Source of the DNA: Ilex aquifolium
Taxonomy: Eukaryota > Streptophyta > Magnoliopsida > Aquifoliales > Aquifoliaceae
Assembly: GCA_951799425.1 (NCBI GenBank)
Contig: OX637402.1
Location: 24,255,844 to 24,319,843 of the forward strand
Length of the DNA stretch: 64,000 nucleotides
Reading direction: 5' to 3'
Each line of letters starts with the position of its first letter. The stretch's first letter is position 1. Both the position numbers and the translations under genes were made by a program. The notes beneath the pieces are model-generated. The model saw only the letters and a program-made list of their open reading frames with translations. It was not told the DNA's origin and did no database searches. Positions 39,982 through 53,673 of this stretch are shown in pieces.

Positions 39982-40430
39982 TCTGCAACCGGATTTATAT
40001 TGTCTTTTGTTTAGCAGTGAAAAAAACAAAACAAAACCTTTTTTTGTGCTTGAAGTTTCTGGTTTAAGGAAAGGAAAGATCCAAGGATTATCTTTAAAAT
40101 CCAAACCTATAAGTTCGAATTTTTGGAAAAAACATGTAAAATATATATCCTAATTTGGATTAACTTGTTTGGATGAAGGGACTAAAATACATAAGAAAAA
40201 AAAACATGTAAAATGCATATCTTAATTTGGATTAACTTGTTCGTATGAAGGGACTAAAACATATGAGAAACTGTCATCAGAAATGGAAATTTGATTTTCC
40301 ATGAAAAAAGTCCGAATGGAAACTTACTGAGTTTTTGCACAAATCTTGAACAAAAGATGGGAGAAGAATAAGAGAGAGAGAGAGATAAAGAGAATGGAAA
40401 GGAAGGTTGAGCTTTAGACTATGTTTACCT
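39982..40430 (-). promoter_or_regulatory. 5' UTR exon, 5' UTR intron and leader of the MADS gene
   Basis: A 3' splice site GGTTGCAG ends 6 nt before the start codon, so the coding exon begins at 39982. The best upstream donor is CTCA|GTAAGTT at 40328/40327, implying a 345-bp 5' UTR intron. The inferred leader exon (40328 to about 40430) carries a CT tract (GA repeat on the plus strand, about 40373-40384). A weak TATA-like CATATAGA lies near 40500. Confidence 0.45.
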
Positions 40431-42689
40431 AGTCCTTCTGTGCTTTCTTGTTGGCTTTCAGGGCTCGGATAGAAGCGTGTATAAGCTGATATCTACTCTA
40501 TATGTAGTGTGTACAGACCACCTTACTTCCTGTATGCCCATCTTTTTGGCAAAATTAAATTTATTCCGAAAAAAAAGTTACATATAACTCAAATGTTACT
40601 GGAGGTATCATGTATGTTCTTTCTGATCATGAATCATGTGTCATGCATTTTGTTTATGGAGTCATATCCATGCATGCACCAAGCATATCTCCAGTTATAA
40701 CATCATCTATTGCTTGTTCCATAAAACATTTTGTAAGTCTATTCCTGCATATAACAATACAATAAGAATAAGGCTAGGTACTGAAAAAAAAAAAAAAAAA
40801 AAGATACCACAGATCCTTAATTGATTTATTATAGCAATTGATTAGTAAAGTGATTAAATAAGAAAGTTCTATTGGTTCTATCTTCTCATTCAACAAAAAA
40901 GAAGTATGGTACCAAAAAAAAATATTTTAATAGTAGAGTTAGACCCTAATAGTAATGCTGCATATATGCATGCCCATAAAAAGTTCGACAGAAAGACTGC
41001 CCTCTGGGATAAAATCCAGACCATTGATTATGAGTGCATCAATGGATGGTTAAGATGGAATGGTCAATGACTGGAGTTATGAGAGAGGTAATACTTCATT
41101 GTCCTTCTATATGTGAAAGCATGAACAAAATGTTGGTGTTGACGTATAACCACCACTGCATGCAGTTATCTGCCAAGCTACCAGCTTCCTGAGTTTTGCC
41201 AATTTCGGAATCTTTGAGCAGAGCCCATAATTCAAAGGTACTCCAAAAAGGAAACTAAAGTGGTGTTGGCTGAAACCCCAGATTTAAATGGAAAAGACAA
41301 AGGGTTACAATCCCTGAGACTCTGGGGGGTGGAGAGAGAGTGAGAGAGAGAAACTACCTCACATCACTTTCTAGTGGGCTCAAGATGAATCTTATTCATC
41401 CATTGCCCACCAAACACTAAGCTCCATCTTACTTTTATATGTTGTTTTCCACAGAACACCAGTCAAATCCTTGACTAAACCTATTCAACCATTTGTTTAT
41501 GGGAAGTTATAAGCAGCAAAACCTAATCAAGCTGTTGAATTCAACCTAGCTAGCTAGCTTTTACTTTAGGATTCTCATCAGAAATTATGGTACAACAGGT
41601 TTTCATTTTTACGTTTCGATAATCTACTGCTTGTATCCGAACATTCATAGGAGCTTTTGCTACAACACTTGCATAGAACATATCAAACATAAAGGTTTGT
41701 TTGGCAATAACACTATTGTTTTTGGTGGTGAACGGTAACATTTTTTTCAATAATATTGATTAGAACTAATCATCTCACTCAATTTGGTGGTCTAATCCAT
41801 TGTTATCAACATGTCAATAGTGATTGATCAAAAAAAAAAAAAAACATGTCAATAGTGAGTTCCATGTAATGTTGGGAGCTACTGCTAATCTAACAAAAAC
41901 ACGAAATCAGATCAACATTTTAGTTGAGATGATTAAGTAATATTATTTTTTGCCCTTTTTTTGAAAGTTAGAATGTTACCATGCCACTTGAAGTAGAATT
42001 TATTTTCTTCCTTTTGCTCCTCAATTTTAGGTGTAGAACGTTTGGTTTCGACCAATGTGAAATTGGACACAAAACTTCTATAGCTTTTGACTTTTATAAC
42101 AATGGAATCAAATAACCCCAATGTTTGGTTAATTTTGCCTCAAAAGTAACCTTGGTGCCAGATTGATGAGTTGCCCTTCTTGTTGGTAACTAAAGCTAGT
42201 TTTAGACTTCCGCGAGTTCGAGTTCGGTCATATAGCATTCATGCACTTCCTTTTATTCCATAGGGCCCTCTTCGGCAAGCGAATGGAAAAGCAAGAAAGG
42301 AAAGTGTCACATGCCCATATGAAATTTGATAGTACGTCAAATCAGATCTGTCATTGACAAATGGCTTAGTAAAGTAGATACCAAATTGATAGCTTCGTTT
42401 TTTATTATTCATGGGGAGGGGGGTCGTGGAAGATTTGGGTTCGAGTCTCAAGCCCCCCTTATGACAGATGCACAGAATACTAACCCAATAGTTTTTATTT
42501 TCAGAACAGCCATCCTATAACTACTGCTAAGTAACCAAGTGGGAAAAGTCTTAAACTTTTTTGCATGGAAATAAATCGCTGAGAAAAGTCTCCCGCCACC
42601 AACACTTCCGTTTTCACCAAAACAAATTTGGAGGAATTATTTTTTCAGAAAAAAATGTCGGTACCGTACAACCATTATAATTTTTGTGG
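40431..42689. other. Upstream region of the MADS gene, no other gene
   Basis: Contains the presumed MADS promoter and AT-rich sequence. No ORF or bounded element is supported. A short GA tract near 41332-41350 and AGCTAGCTAGCT near 41551 were noted. Confidence 0.4.
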
Positions 42690-42935
42690 ATTTTTTTTTT
42701 TTAATTTGGGGGTTATTTATAACTTTTGAAGATTATTTATAATTTTTATAGATCATTTATAACTTTGTGAATCATTTACAAATTTTGGGGACCATTTATA
42801 ACTTGAGATTACTTTGGGATCGATCTTAAAATTTTTACAATCGATTCTAGAGTAACTTCAAAAGTTATAAACGATCCCAAATAAAATATAACTTGAACTA
42901 TAAAAATTATAAAATGATTCCCAAAAGTTTATAAT
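42690..42935. repeat. Short tandem repeats within an imperfect inverted repeat
   Basis: Five imperfect copies of a roughly 24-bp unit (ATTTATAACTTTTGAAGATT-like) occupy about 42706-42810. Inverted versions (AAAAGTTATAAACGATC and ATAAAAATTATAAAATGATTC) follow to 42935, so the stretch can fold into a long imperfect hairpin. Origin unknown, possibly a MITE. Confidence 0.55.
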
Positions 42936-43204
42936 TTTTTTTTTAATGTAAATAAACCAAAAAAATTATGTTATTTTACTTTTTAATCATTACTTAGCTG
43001 CTCTTTGGAAGGCTAAGATCAAAATGGCAGAGGGTGTATAACAAAAGTTATACTAACAAACAATAATATATTCTGCATGTTAAGTTTGTGTGTTAAAATC
43101 AGACCTTACTGTCAAAGAAATTAAAAAGAATCATCTAAAAATGAGGGAAGGAATGATTCAAAAAAGTCTTAAGAAAAATTCAGAAAAGGCTTCTAAAACA
43201 CTAC

Positions 43205-43690
43205 TTGAATATCAACATCAGGACAGGACAATACAATTCTAGATCCTCCGCCGAGGCCGAATATCGAGCCATGCCCAACACGTGTTGTGAAGTCACTTGG
43301 CTTTCCTCACTTCTTCATGACCTACAAGTGCCTCATTTTCATTGGTGTCAATCCTATCTTCCACGTGCAAACAAAACATATCGAGATCGACTGTCATATC
43401 ATTCGAGAAAAATTCAAGTAAGACTCATTCATACATCGCACACAACCTACTGATATATTCACGAAGCCGCTTGCTGCAAGCCATTTATCCACAAGTTGGG
43501 TGTTCATGACATTCACACTCCAACTCGAAGGTGAGTATTGAGATAGATTTATATAACCCACAGCAGAACAAGATACCCCATATCACTAGGATATATGTAT
43601 ATTTCTTCTTATCTGTTAGTTGTGATTTTTTCGTTATCTTTCCCTTGCAATCATGATCTCAAAGGATGATATATGATCTGCATTTTTTAT
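43205..43690 (+). pseudogene. Ty1/copia retrotransposon remnant, RNase H end
   Basis: The frame from about 43230 encodes [12 protein letters not shown] followed by [14 protein letters not shown], the hallmark of the copia RNase H C-terminal region. Downstream, in other frames, DIFTKPL (near 43450) and LGVHDI (near 43500) mark the usual polyprotein end. The frame is broken by indels, so the copy is dead. The AT-rich tail to about 43690 could be 3' LTR. No gag, integrase or second LTR is present. Confidence 0.8.
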
Positions 43691-43727
43691 ATATAAACAT
43701 CAGTTTACAGCAAAAAGAAGAAAAAAA

Positions 43728-43823
43728 TAGTACTCCTTACCTTGTAAAGGTTTTGCCTTCTTAAGGTTAAAGATTCAAGCCTCCTTCTCCCCTTTCCCTT
43801 CCCAAAAAGAAGAAAAAAAAAAA
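43728..43823 (+). mobile_element. Second copy of the very short SINE
   Basis: Shares with 4797-4888 the order: GTTTTGCCTTCTT..GGT, a box B-like AGATTCAAGCC, a C/T-rich stretch and an A-rich tail. An ACAGCAAA(A)AG(A)-type direct repeat at about 43707 and 43824 is a probable TSD. It is older than the ACO intron copy, judging by divergence. Confidence 0.6.
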
Positions 43824-44907
43824 ACAGCAAAGAGAAAACATTTAAAAATTCATAACAAAAAAAAAGATACAGAGGGTTAGCAACAAAAAGTTTTCTTGAC
43901 TATACATGTGGTGGGCAAATCTAGTTAGACAAAGAATGTAAAGAACATCCAGAAAAGAAAGCAAAAGGTCTAACATTTGCCTGTGGTCCTTTCATTTATC
44001 ATGCATTTCACTGTCAAAAACATCATGAAATCCCACTTGGCTCCTGCATTATATGATGATTAAAACAGAAATGTAGTAGAAAGAATAAAAAAAAAAAATT
44101 GTACTTTAGTTACTAGATAAGGTAACTTGGGGCCAGGGAAGTTTTACGCCCACTTCACATGGAATTACAGTCCTCTTGATGGGCATGATGCAGAGCATCA
44201 TCATGCATGGAAGCCACCCATATAGCAAGAGAGATGAAATCCATTGTGTTGTGTTTGAATGGCAATTGGAACAGTTAAATCTACTTAATAAATAGTTCAA
44301 TACAAATTTAACTATATACGACTTATACTCAACATAGAAACACTACTGTACATTGACCGGGTGTTGGTCGGGCAGGATGGCACACTTCAGTCCAGTTCTA
44401 TTCTTAAATCAACTCACATCTCAACAGGTATTAAATCGAGGGGTTAAAAGGCTTCAATAGAACTGCAAAGAGGGCTCCTTAGTCATTAGTCCTTGCCCGT
44501 TTCTACACTAGGGTTCGAATCTTTCCGTTCTCGAATTCGAACCTTACCATTGCCATATCCTAAAAAAAAATGCAAATAAGAGAATTTACTTTAAAAAGTG
44601 CCTCGAGAAATATGGCCACAACCAGAAAAAATAAAAATGCACCCATCCTAAACACCGTTCGAACAAATTTTGTAAGATTACACTGGTGTTAACTAGATTG
44701 GGACCAAATAGAGTTACATGATATGGAACAAAATACAAAAACTACTTAACTTACAGTGCCTGTGATAAAAAAATCTATTTTTTTTCAACAAAATTCCTGT
44801 TTGAACTCTATGATCTTAGGATAAACATGAGGAAGGGAGGGGGGGAAATATCGCAGCAGCAAATGTTCGTGACAGAAGCTTGGCAATGCAGCATTTCTTG
44901 TTACTCG

Positions 44908-47900
44908 TTAAATCATTTGCTGATGTAGATCAGCGGCCTGCTGAGCTAGCTCCACGACCATGGCCTCATCGAAAAACTTGTTGATGCTCACATCTTCACT
45001 CATTCCCTGCCAAACCAAATGCAAAATTCAACAATTTAGCAACCACCAAGGTCTGTCAGCACATAATTATAAAATAATATTCTCGGACTATATTAACAGT
45101 TAATCCTTCTATTGCAGGAGGATATTAATGGAGTGCTTGCATTTTGCAGCTGCTCCACCATATTTTGAAACTACTGAGGAAGAGATCATGTTTTCCACAA
45201 CTTGCAAATGTTAGTAAGAAAATAGACTTTCCAAGGGGTTCTCAAAGAATGTAATCTAAGGCATCTTAGAGCAACTTCCAAATCAAACAGTGCATTTAAG
45301 AGAACCAACTTAGTGTTCCTATGACACCTTCATGTTATAAAAAAGGGAAGCATGGGGAGGAAGAGAGGAGACTATACCTTCCTACGCCTTGTCTTCACCA
45401 TGAACTCACGAGCCAAGTGCTGAATTGGCGCAGGCTCAAGTGGTCGTAGGACTATGCTCTTGTCAAGAGGATCACCAGGAACTATAGCCCAATGATCAAA
45501 CGCCGAGAGGCAAAAGGCCTGCCCTTGAGTGTGATACCTCAGGTCGGTCTCAAAACCAAATGATTCAATTACAGGTAAAAATGCCTGAAATTCCAATTAG
45601 AATACAAGATACCCCAATAAATAGAGACAAAATGAATATTAAAGCAGAAACATACGTATACTAACATGCAGACCATGATAATCTCATTGATTTCCCACAG
45701 GTGTTAGATCAACTGGAGATCCAACAAAGAGGAAAGCAAAAAAAACCCAAAGTTTATGCCAATAGCTTCAAAATGGGACTGTTTCTCGTTCAACTATAAA
45801 GGGGAAACATGCACTAACAACATATTTTACATTGTCTGAGCAAAATTCTGCTTTGGGAAATGGGCTTCAAGGTCGACTAAAAATAACCGATGTCATCAGC
45901 TATCACCATTCTCATGGGAAATTATGAGCAAGTCAGTCAAAATGATCCTATAATGCACTTTGTTGGCAAAATTTAGTAACCAAACCTTAACAATATAGGC
46001 TGGAGTCCCTGGTTGAGGAACATCAGCAGTCACATGCCCACGCCTGCGCGACAACACTGTGTAGATAGCAGAGACACAGTCTATGGGGGTTTGAATCTGA
46101 AACAGCATCACCACTTTAGTCAGCTATACAACCAATTTGATATGGAAAAAACCAGCGAAGTCCTAGTTTTGAGTTGGGACATCAAATGTCAACATATATC
46201 GTACAGTGCAGGAACTTGGATATAAAAAAGCACCTCCAAGAAAGAAAAAATTAGGAGGTGGCCAATTAAGTCCTATTTTTTGAGTTCGCATAGTCAAGTC
46301 TCAATCTTTTATCATGCAATCATCCATGTTCAATAACACATTGGACGGAAAAAAAAATACTTGAAGATTTCAATTTGCATTAGCAAACGTCAAACCAAAC
46401 ATCAGTAGAAGTTCATGCATGGCTCTAGGATGCTAACCTAGGAAACTTCGCTAGGAAATGACACCTAGGCAATATGCAGCTTATTCATTTAAAAGAAGTT
46501 ACAAGACCATTGAGCATCTAACTGTGAAACACCTAAAATCACGTTCTCTTAAACAGATAGCTAAAGAAAGCCATCATATATTTCCTCGAAGTGGTTTCCA
46601 TATGCAACAGCAAGTAATTACCTCCACATAATATACTGGTTCCATGAGCCGTGGGGTTGCCATAAGGAAAGCTGAATAGGCCACACGTCGAGCTGTTGGA
46701 ATGATCTGACCAGTTCCACGATGCAATGGCTCAGGTGCAATCTTTGCATCAACTATTTTGAACTTGACATTTCTGATGGGCTCATCACAGAGGGGTCCTT
46801 CTCGAGCACCCCATTGGAATCTGTCCAGAATAATTTACTCCATTATATCCGAAGGCAGATAATCAGAACTATGGAGAGCAAAGGCAGGTAAGAAATCTGT
46901 TTACCCTTGAACAATGGAATCTTTGACAGCATTCAGCAAGCTCTTGTCAACTTCACTAGACAGTGTGTCATCTAGTAGAATATTAGGTCCCTATAAGCAC
47001 CACAAATTATTTGAAGTTAGGATTGTGACAAAAGAAATTTATCTACTGGTGCACAAAAAGTCAAAAACATAATAATAATTTTCTTATTGCAGCAATAACA
47101 AGCATTTAAATCACCTGCTTATCAGGCCCAAATGCCCATATAGACCGAGCAGCAAGCAGATCCCAGTCATATTTTGTTTGGAAGAAGTCCCCGAGTTTCT
47201 TTCGAGGCCAGTCAATGCTTACACCACCATTCTCAATGTCCTCAGAAAGTCCTCTCTCCAATGGCTCAGCAATCTAGATAACAAGATTGAATATTTATAC
47301 GCCCACAGTAGATTAGTAGTATAATCAATATATGTGGGTCATAAAGAAAGCAGATGTATACCATGGTTATTTTATTTTTCTTGTTGGGCGTTTCAGCAAA
47401 ACACTTCATTGACGACGATTCAACTACTGTCTCACAGAATGAGACCACTGGGTCCGCCACCTACATTTTATGTGTAGCATAAGAAGCAAAAGCGTGCCAC
47501 ATCAAAGAAAAGTTGGCTCGATAATAGAAATCAACAACTAAAGCAGACAGCAACCAAAAAAAAAGAGACAGAGAGAGAGAGAGAAGAAGTATGAGAATAC
47601 CTTGACTTCCACTTCTGAATACAACTCCCTCAGGTCCTTCATTATAGAATCCAAGTACAGCTCCCCAGTACCTAAAATAGTGTGTTCCCCGGACTCTTCA
47701 ACTTTAGTAATTGCTAGAGGATAGCTCTTGCTGATCTTCCTCAGACCCTCCACCATTTTTGGTAGCTCACTTGGATTTAAAGGCTCAGTTGCTGTTTTCA
47801 CCACTGAAAGGGTATTGAACTGAAGAGGGCGGAATATATAAACATCCTCATCATAATCCAGATTACACAGTGTGGCAGTCTTCATTATTGAAGCATCCAC

Positions 47901-50492
47901 ACCTTCAATCAGAACCCAAGAACCAGGAGGAGCCTTGCTTACAGGTATCCTATAACGAGCTTGGTAAACCCATAGTTTTGTTACTTCTTTTACTGTCATA
48001 TCCTCCTCATCATCTGGTGAATAGCCTTCTCCCAGAACACGTACGGTCTGCCCCGTCATGATTTCACCACTATACACCCTACCAAAGGCATCAAAGACAC
48101 TGCAATCGGATTTAGGGTACATTTTGGTAACATTAACCATTAGGGGGCCACTAGCATCACAATCTTCCATGGCTTGGTAGATTGTGGAATCCTTAGGCCC
48201 AGTATAGATATGCTCAACCTTCCTAGCTGCAGCATCTTTGGCGGATGGGATGTGACGAACCAGCATGTCAGTAAAGCCTGTGGCTGAACCAAAAACTGAG
48301 CTACAGGCCAACCTTAGCAAAGGCCTAACATTTAACTTGTAAGCTACATTACTGAGAGTTACACCAAGTTCTGCAAGAGTTACCTCCACACTTTTCTTGT
48401 GTTCTCCAATTACTTGGCTATATATTTTGTAAAGAGGTTCAAGCACAAACTGGACAAATGATCTCTCCACTCCGCTGCCAGGTTGTTTCTTCTTAAAAGC
48501 CCGAGTATCAGGATCAAAGTAGTAATCACCCCAAAGACGAGATGCAAACTTATTAGCATCAAATGGAATACCATGGAGTTTGACATATAGTTTAGCAAAC
48601 GATTGCAGAGTGAAGGACCATCCCGCACTGCCACTTGCAAAACACACATTTCCGAGAGCAGGATCAATAACTTGGACATTTCCGGCAGTTGATGAGGCAG
48701 CAGTTATGTGGTTATTGATGACTTCCAGGGTATGTCTCAGTTTGTGGTAAGCATCCTTTGGGGGCAACTTAAGTTCAGTGATTAATCTGTCAACCTAGAG
48801 AAATATTTAAAAATTGAGTTGATGCAATGGAACAGTACCACAACTTTATGGAAGCTCACAGCTTTATGTGTGTAATTTTAATCACTAAAAGGATTATAAG
48901 CATCACCTTGTTCATCACCACCACAATAGGGAGGCGATCCTGGATAGCATGGCGTATAGCCCTCTCTGTATTTACCTGTCCATGACAGAGAAATGAATAA
49001 ATCATACTATGCAACAGTATAACATTCATGGCCATCTTTATAAACCAAATAATTACATGCAGCAGCTTTACAATAACAACTAACTTTTTAGAAACAATTT
49101 GATTCACACATATAACACACAAACAGCCACCACACCATTGTGAATTGTGATACATTCAGTTGGATATAATTTATGCACAATACTGGGAACTTTGAAAAAG
49201 CAATACACAAATCATACCACTTAGGAACAAAATTAAAGAATTCTAAGAGTTGACTGCTTCTCAAGACTAGGATCAATTTCAAATCTTAGTGCAATTTTTG
49301 GTATAACGTCAGAGGATATTTAATGTGTAATCTTGTTTATGATGACATTAAAACCATTTTGCACCCCTCTTTCCTACTTTTAAGAACGTCACCATAAACA
49401 TCATCCAAGTACAAAGAAGACAGCAACGAGCTATCAATTTGAATGACTTGACAAAGCAAAAATGAATAATGGATAGAGCAAAAAGGAAAACAATGAGAAA
49501 CACCTACTGGCATCCATCAACAACACCTAAATGGACATATAACTGCACACATAAAAATACAGACAAGTACCATAAAAATATCGGCAAGGTGGTTCAGGAA
49601 AATTTGTGAGCACCTCACGGCCTGCCTGCCTCTCCCTTTGCAGTGAAAGGGGATTGTGTTGTTTGTGTTTGTGTTCGTGTAGTAATTCTATGTAATTATG
49701 ATGTATACATATAAGAAATGAAACAACAAAAAAGATTGCAAAAATTACCATGACTCCTTCAGCAGCATCCACAATCAATACTGCACCGTCAGCAAGCCTG
49801 AGAGCAGCAGTCATTTCATCAGAGAAATTGACATGACCAGGGGTATCCATGATATTACAGAGGTACGATTTCGAATTACTATCCTCAAGAACAAGCGACA
49901 TAGGAACCGCCTTGATGGATATCCTTCTCTCTTGCTCATCTATCCTAGTATCCGTATATCTCATGTGCTTCTCACTATTCTGATCAAAAGTCGAAATATG
50001 GTGAGTTTGCTCAACCAACATATCCATGAAAACGGTCTTCCCATGTTGTACGTGTCCCACTAAGGCCACATTCCGAACCAAAGTAGGATTCGACATAAGA
50101 CCCAAGAGAAACTGAGTGGACACATATGTAGATGAATCCTTAACCCCCAACTCAAACTTAAGATTCTTGACTGGCTTGATTATCGGCTGCTCGAGCGGTT
50201 GCTCGTCTTCATCCATAACCAATGTTTCAACTTCTTCACCATAAACCTCTTCTGCAGTTGGGTAGTACTTTTTATCCTCGGCAAGGACTATTTGATTATC
50301 CATATCGACATCATCCATGGTAGTCATCCAACCATTAGATGCACCATGTTCTTGATCACCATCGGATGCAGCCGCCTCGTCCTCAGTCTTGTCAGGGAGG
50401 TCCTCATCTTCTTCATCCCTATCACTCTCCTGGTCGGATTCAATTTCAGGTCCGATGTAGTTTCCAAATTCATCGTACAAACTGTCATCCAT
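44908..50492 (-). CDS. CLO: 116-kDa U5 snRNP GTPase (Snu114/CLO/GFA1)
   Basis: An EF-2-like GTPase of the U5 snRNP that controls spliceosome activation and disassembly, acting in the nucleus. Exons are 49749-50492, 48907-48975, 47601-48794, 47362-47460, 47115-47273, 46905-46990, 46622-46820, 45986-46096, 45378-45584 and 44908-45006. They join in frame to 988 aa (Arabidopsis CLO 987). The acidic N-terminus starts [21 protein letters not shown] motifs: P-loop GHVQHGKT at 146-153, DTPGH at 216-220, NKVD at 270-273 (split by intron 2). EF-G-type domains II to V follow, and the protein ends with a [11 protein letters not shown] tail. Splice sites are all GT-AG and no disruption is seen. It is essential for female gametophyte function in Arabidopsis. 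The start codon lies 74 bp from a Helitron end, and an acceptor-like TTGACAG four bases before the ATG suggests a 5' UTR intron. Confidence 0.96.
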
Positions 50493-50658
50493 GATTCTGT
50501 CAAATATGCCATATTAGATATTCCATTGATAACATCCTAATTCTTTCTTTTTTACTTATTTAATAACTAGCGATAACCCGTGCCTAAAGGCACTGTGTAA
50601 TTAAAAAAAATTCGAACATTATTCATGGACACAAAAATCAAACACTGAATATGAAAAC

Positions 50659-50760
50659 GCATTAGGCTCAACCAAATCACCAAATGCCTAAACTGCATCC
50701 TTAATATACCCGCACTTTGCATACATGCTCAACAAAGCATTACCTATATAAAGATTCTCG
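50659..50760 (-). pseudogene. PPR-gene fragment captured by the Helitron
   Basis: The minus strand reads GNALLSMYAKCGYIKDAV then AFGDLVEPNA, a typical pentatricopeptide-repeat sequence. One in-frame TAG interrupts it between V and A. Only about 34 codons remain and the flanks do not continue the repeat. Plant Helitrons commonly pick up such fragments. Confidence 0.75.
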
Positions 50761-53673
50761 TGAAAATAAATTTCAATGAAGAGACAGAGAAAACTCAGTT
50801 ACATAAATTTAAACTGAAAATCAATAAAATTAATATGCTTGAAACTATATATATAATTAGAACTCATAGTAGGCCCAGAAAAATTTACTCAAAAGTCAAT
50901 TCATTGGAATTTGCAAACCTATGACATTAAAAAAATGTCTGTATCTGAAGACACTTTGTTAATCTAAACAAAAAAAAGAGATCGCCAATATTAATCAACG
51001 AAATTTTTCGAGCCTGCTCTCTTCAAAGTAGGAGCTTTGGCTTTGGCTTTGAAGCCAATATTTAAGTGCTACCACATTTAAGAGGAGCTTTGGCTTTGAA
51101 TGTTTCTAATATTCTTTAGAATTCTAGTTATTTCATGAATCATTGCCTCATAGGCAATAGATTTGGCTTTGAATGCATTCTTGATACATGCCCCAATGGC
51201 AGAATTCTAATATGTACACGATGCACAATCTTTCATAGCAAGTCTAATCTTTTACCTCTCACCTAAGCATAAAACCAAAGACACGACTGCCCGTCCGAGG
51301 CTCAGAGCAATCTCACTATAAAACATTTCAAATATATAGATTTCCAGCATAAACAATTTCAAGCAAAAATTAGAGTGAAAAAACATATGCAAATGAAAAA
51401 AAAAAGACTGAACATAGAACCAATTAACTTACAGTATTTCGGTAGAGACAATTTTTGCTTGATAAAGTTCGATTCTCTGTGTAATTCAAGAGTTGATTTT
51501 AGGGATAGAAAAATGAGGATACTTCATGCAAATAACATCTTAATTTTAAGAAGAAATTAGAGCACAAAAAAAGAACAAAAAAAAAAGGACCATAGAACCT
51601 ATTAACTTAGCCTAGTTCGGTAACAATACTTTTTAATTTATCCAGTAACCAATTAACAGTTAGAAGATGCTTGATAAAGTCTCTGTAATTCGAAGAGTTG
51701 TGCCATAAAATTCGAAAGCAATTCTCCAAACACAAACACAATGCTTTGGGACACAGAATATATTCAAAAACTAAGAACATAGAAATTGAAGGAGTTGCGA
51801 GAGATGGAGATGTGAGTGAGGCAAGAATAAAAGAAGATAGAAGGATAATAGAAAGAAAAGACGTGACAAAGAGGGAGACATGAGAGAGTACAATAGAAGT
51901 GAGAGGAGGCAGTAGACATGAGAAATGCACTTGCTCTCTAACAAAGCATTCTAACAAAACTTCAGAAATACAAAGCCAAGTATTCGTGGGCTAATAAATG
52001 CACACATCCTATGCAATAAATAATTCATAAACTCAAATTATGCCTTATGAATTAGACACGCAATGTTAGACCACCAAACGTAAAAAAAAAAATCTATAAT
52101 ATAAAACAGAGTCTCATGCATAATTCAAGTCCAAAACCTAAAAAAATTAAGAAAAACAAAAAGTCACCCCAAATTTCAATGACACATGACCTCGTGTCTC
52201 GCTTACCTTACACTTATGTAAATATGTGTAGATAATAAGAGGAATCATAGCTTCTCGTAAGTAGATAATAAGAGGAATCATATATGTCCAATATAATTAA
52301 CCCATTTAATGCAGCAGTCCAAGTAAGTTGATACATTTTTGAGAAAATTAAACTACCATTTTTTCAAGAATCTTGAACTTTGGAAATTAAGGAATTAAAA
52401 ATAGTCCCACATTGCCAGAAACTCTAATTAAGGAATTATTTCATTTTGCTCTTAAATGCTCCCCCAGACAACTTCTCATCCTGTTTTATTAAAATTGAGA
52501 TACTTTAAATTAGCAATCACCAAAAAAATTAAGATAATTAGAAACTTTCTATAGAACATATAACAATTTCACCACTTTATAAAGTCTTTGGATCATGAAC
52601 GATGCATTCTATCACATGGATTACTCAACTTCAAAACCAATCAGTTAATATTCATTTTTCACCTAAATTAACATGTGTCCTATCGCATATATGTGATCCT
52701 ATCACATGTACCCAATTTTAAATTACATTAAAAAACATTGCAGAGGCATAACAGAATTCAAACTTTTAAGGCAAAACACATAGACTGATGAATAATTTAA
52801 GCCATTTAATAGAATTATTTTCAATTCAGGCAGTTGCTTTTGCTTATTTAAGCCAACCAATCTGCAATCAATGAATGAGAAATTGGAAGTTTAAGTCAAA
52901 ACATTATCTCTTAGACATTTTAGCAAACAACTTGCATGCAAAAAGGCAATAGAACATTAATAACAATTTTCATTGGTTTCAGTTGCATACAAAATGTCAT
53001 AGGGGGGCTGGTTGTATTCTCAACATGAATTTATAGGAATTGAACTGGGGCTGCATCATGAATTTCAAAACATTTGGCACTATTCATTCCTCCCCTTCCC
53101 GCCCATCCAAAAGCTAACCAATTCACTGATAGCAAATTGCATGAAAACCCAACCAATAAATACAATCAAACCATAGGAAGTAAAAAAAAATGCAATCTTA
53201 TAACAAAAGCCGTTGTTGGACAATGCAAACAAACTCATACTACTATGAGGTGCTACATATACTCAAACAGTTGATCCTTTTGAGGTAAAATTAAAATCCT
53301 CCTCACCCAGCAAATCAAACGTATAAAGCCAAATGTTCAGCTTAAAAACAACTTATTTCTTAACAATTTATCCAACACTATACGTTTCCAGAAGTTTAGA
53401 ACTTAAACCATTCCCTTAACACTTTGGACAATAGTAAGCAGCAGCTAAAAGCATAGTAATCCACATTTTACACCAATTCCTCAAGTCAACCCTCTAACCA
53501 TTGCTAGGACACCAAAAGACCCAAATCCTGATTTCATCTGTAGTCCCACCCAATATTAATCAAACAAAATGTCCATTGTGGACTGTCCTATCCCGTTGGG
53601 CCCTCAAATCCATCCACCACATGTAATGCCCAAAACCCCCAAATAGAGGTGCTCTTGGGAGGAAGATATTCTG

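Noticed and set aside
44440-44575. tRNA-like GGGTTCGAAT motif
   Set aside because: Only a box B-like string is present. No cloverleaf, box A at the right distance, or TSD was found. Similar isolated strings near 42436 and 60742 were rejected for the same reason.
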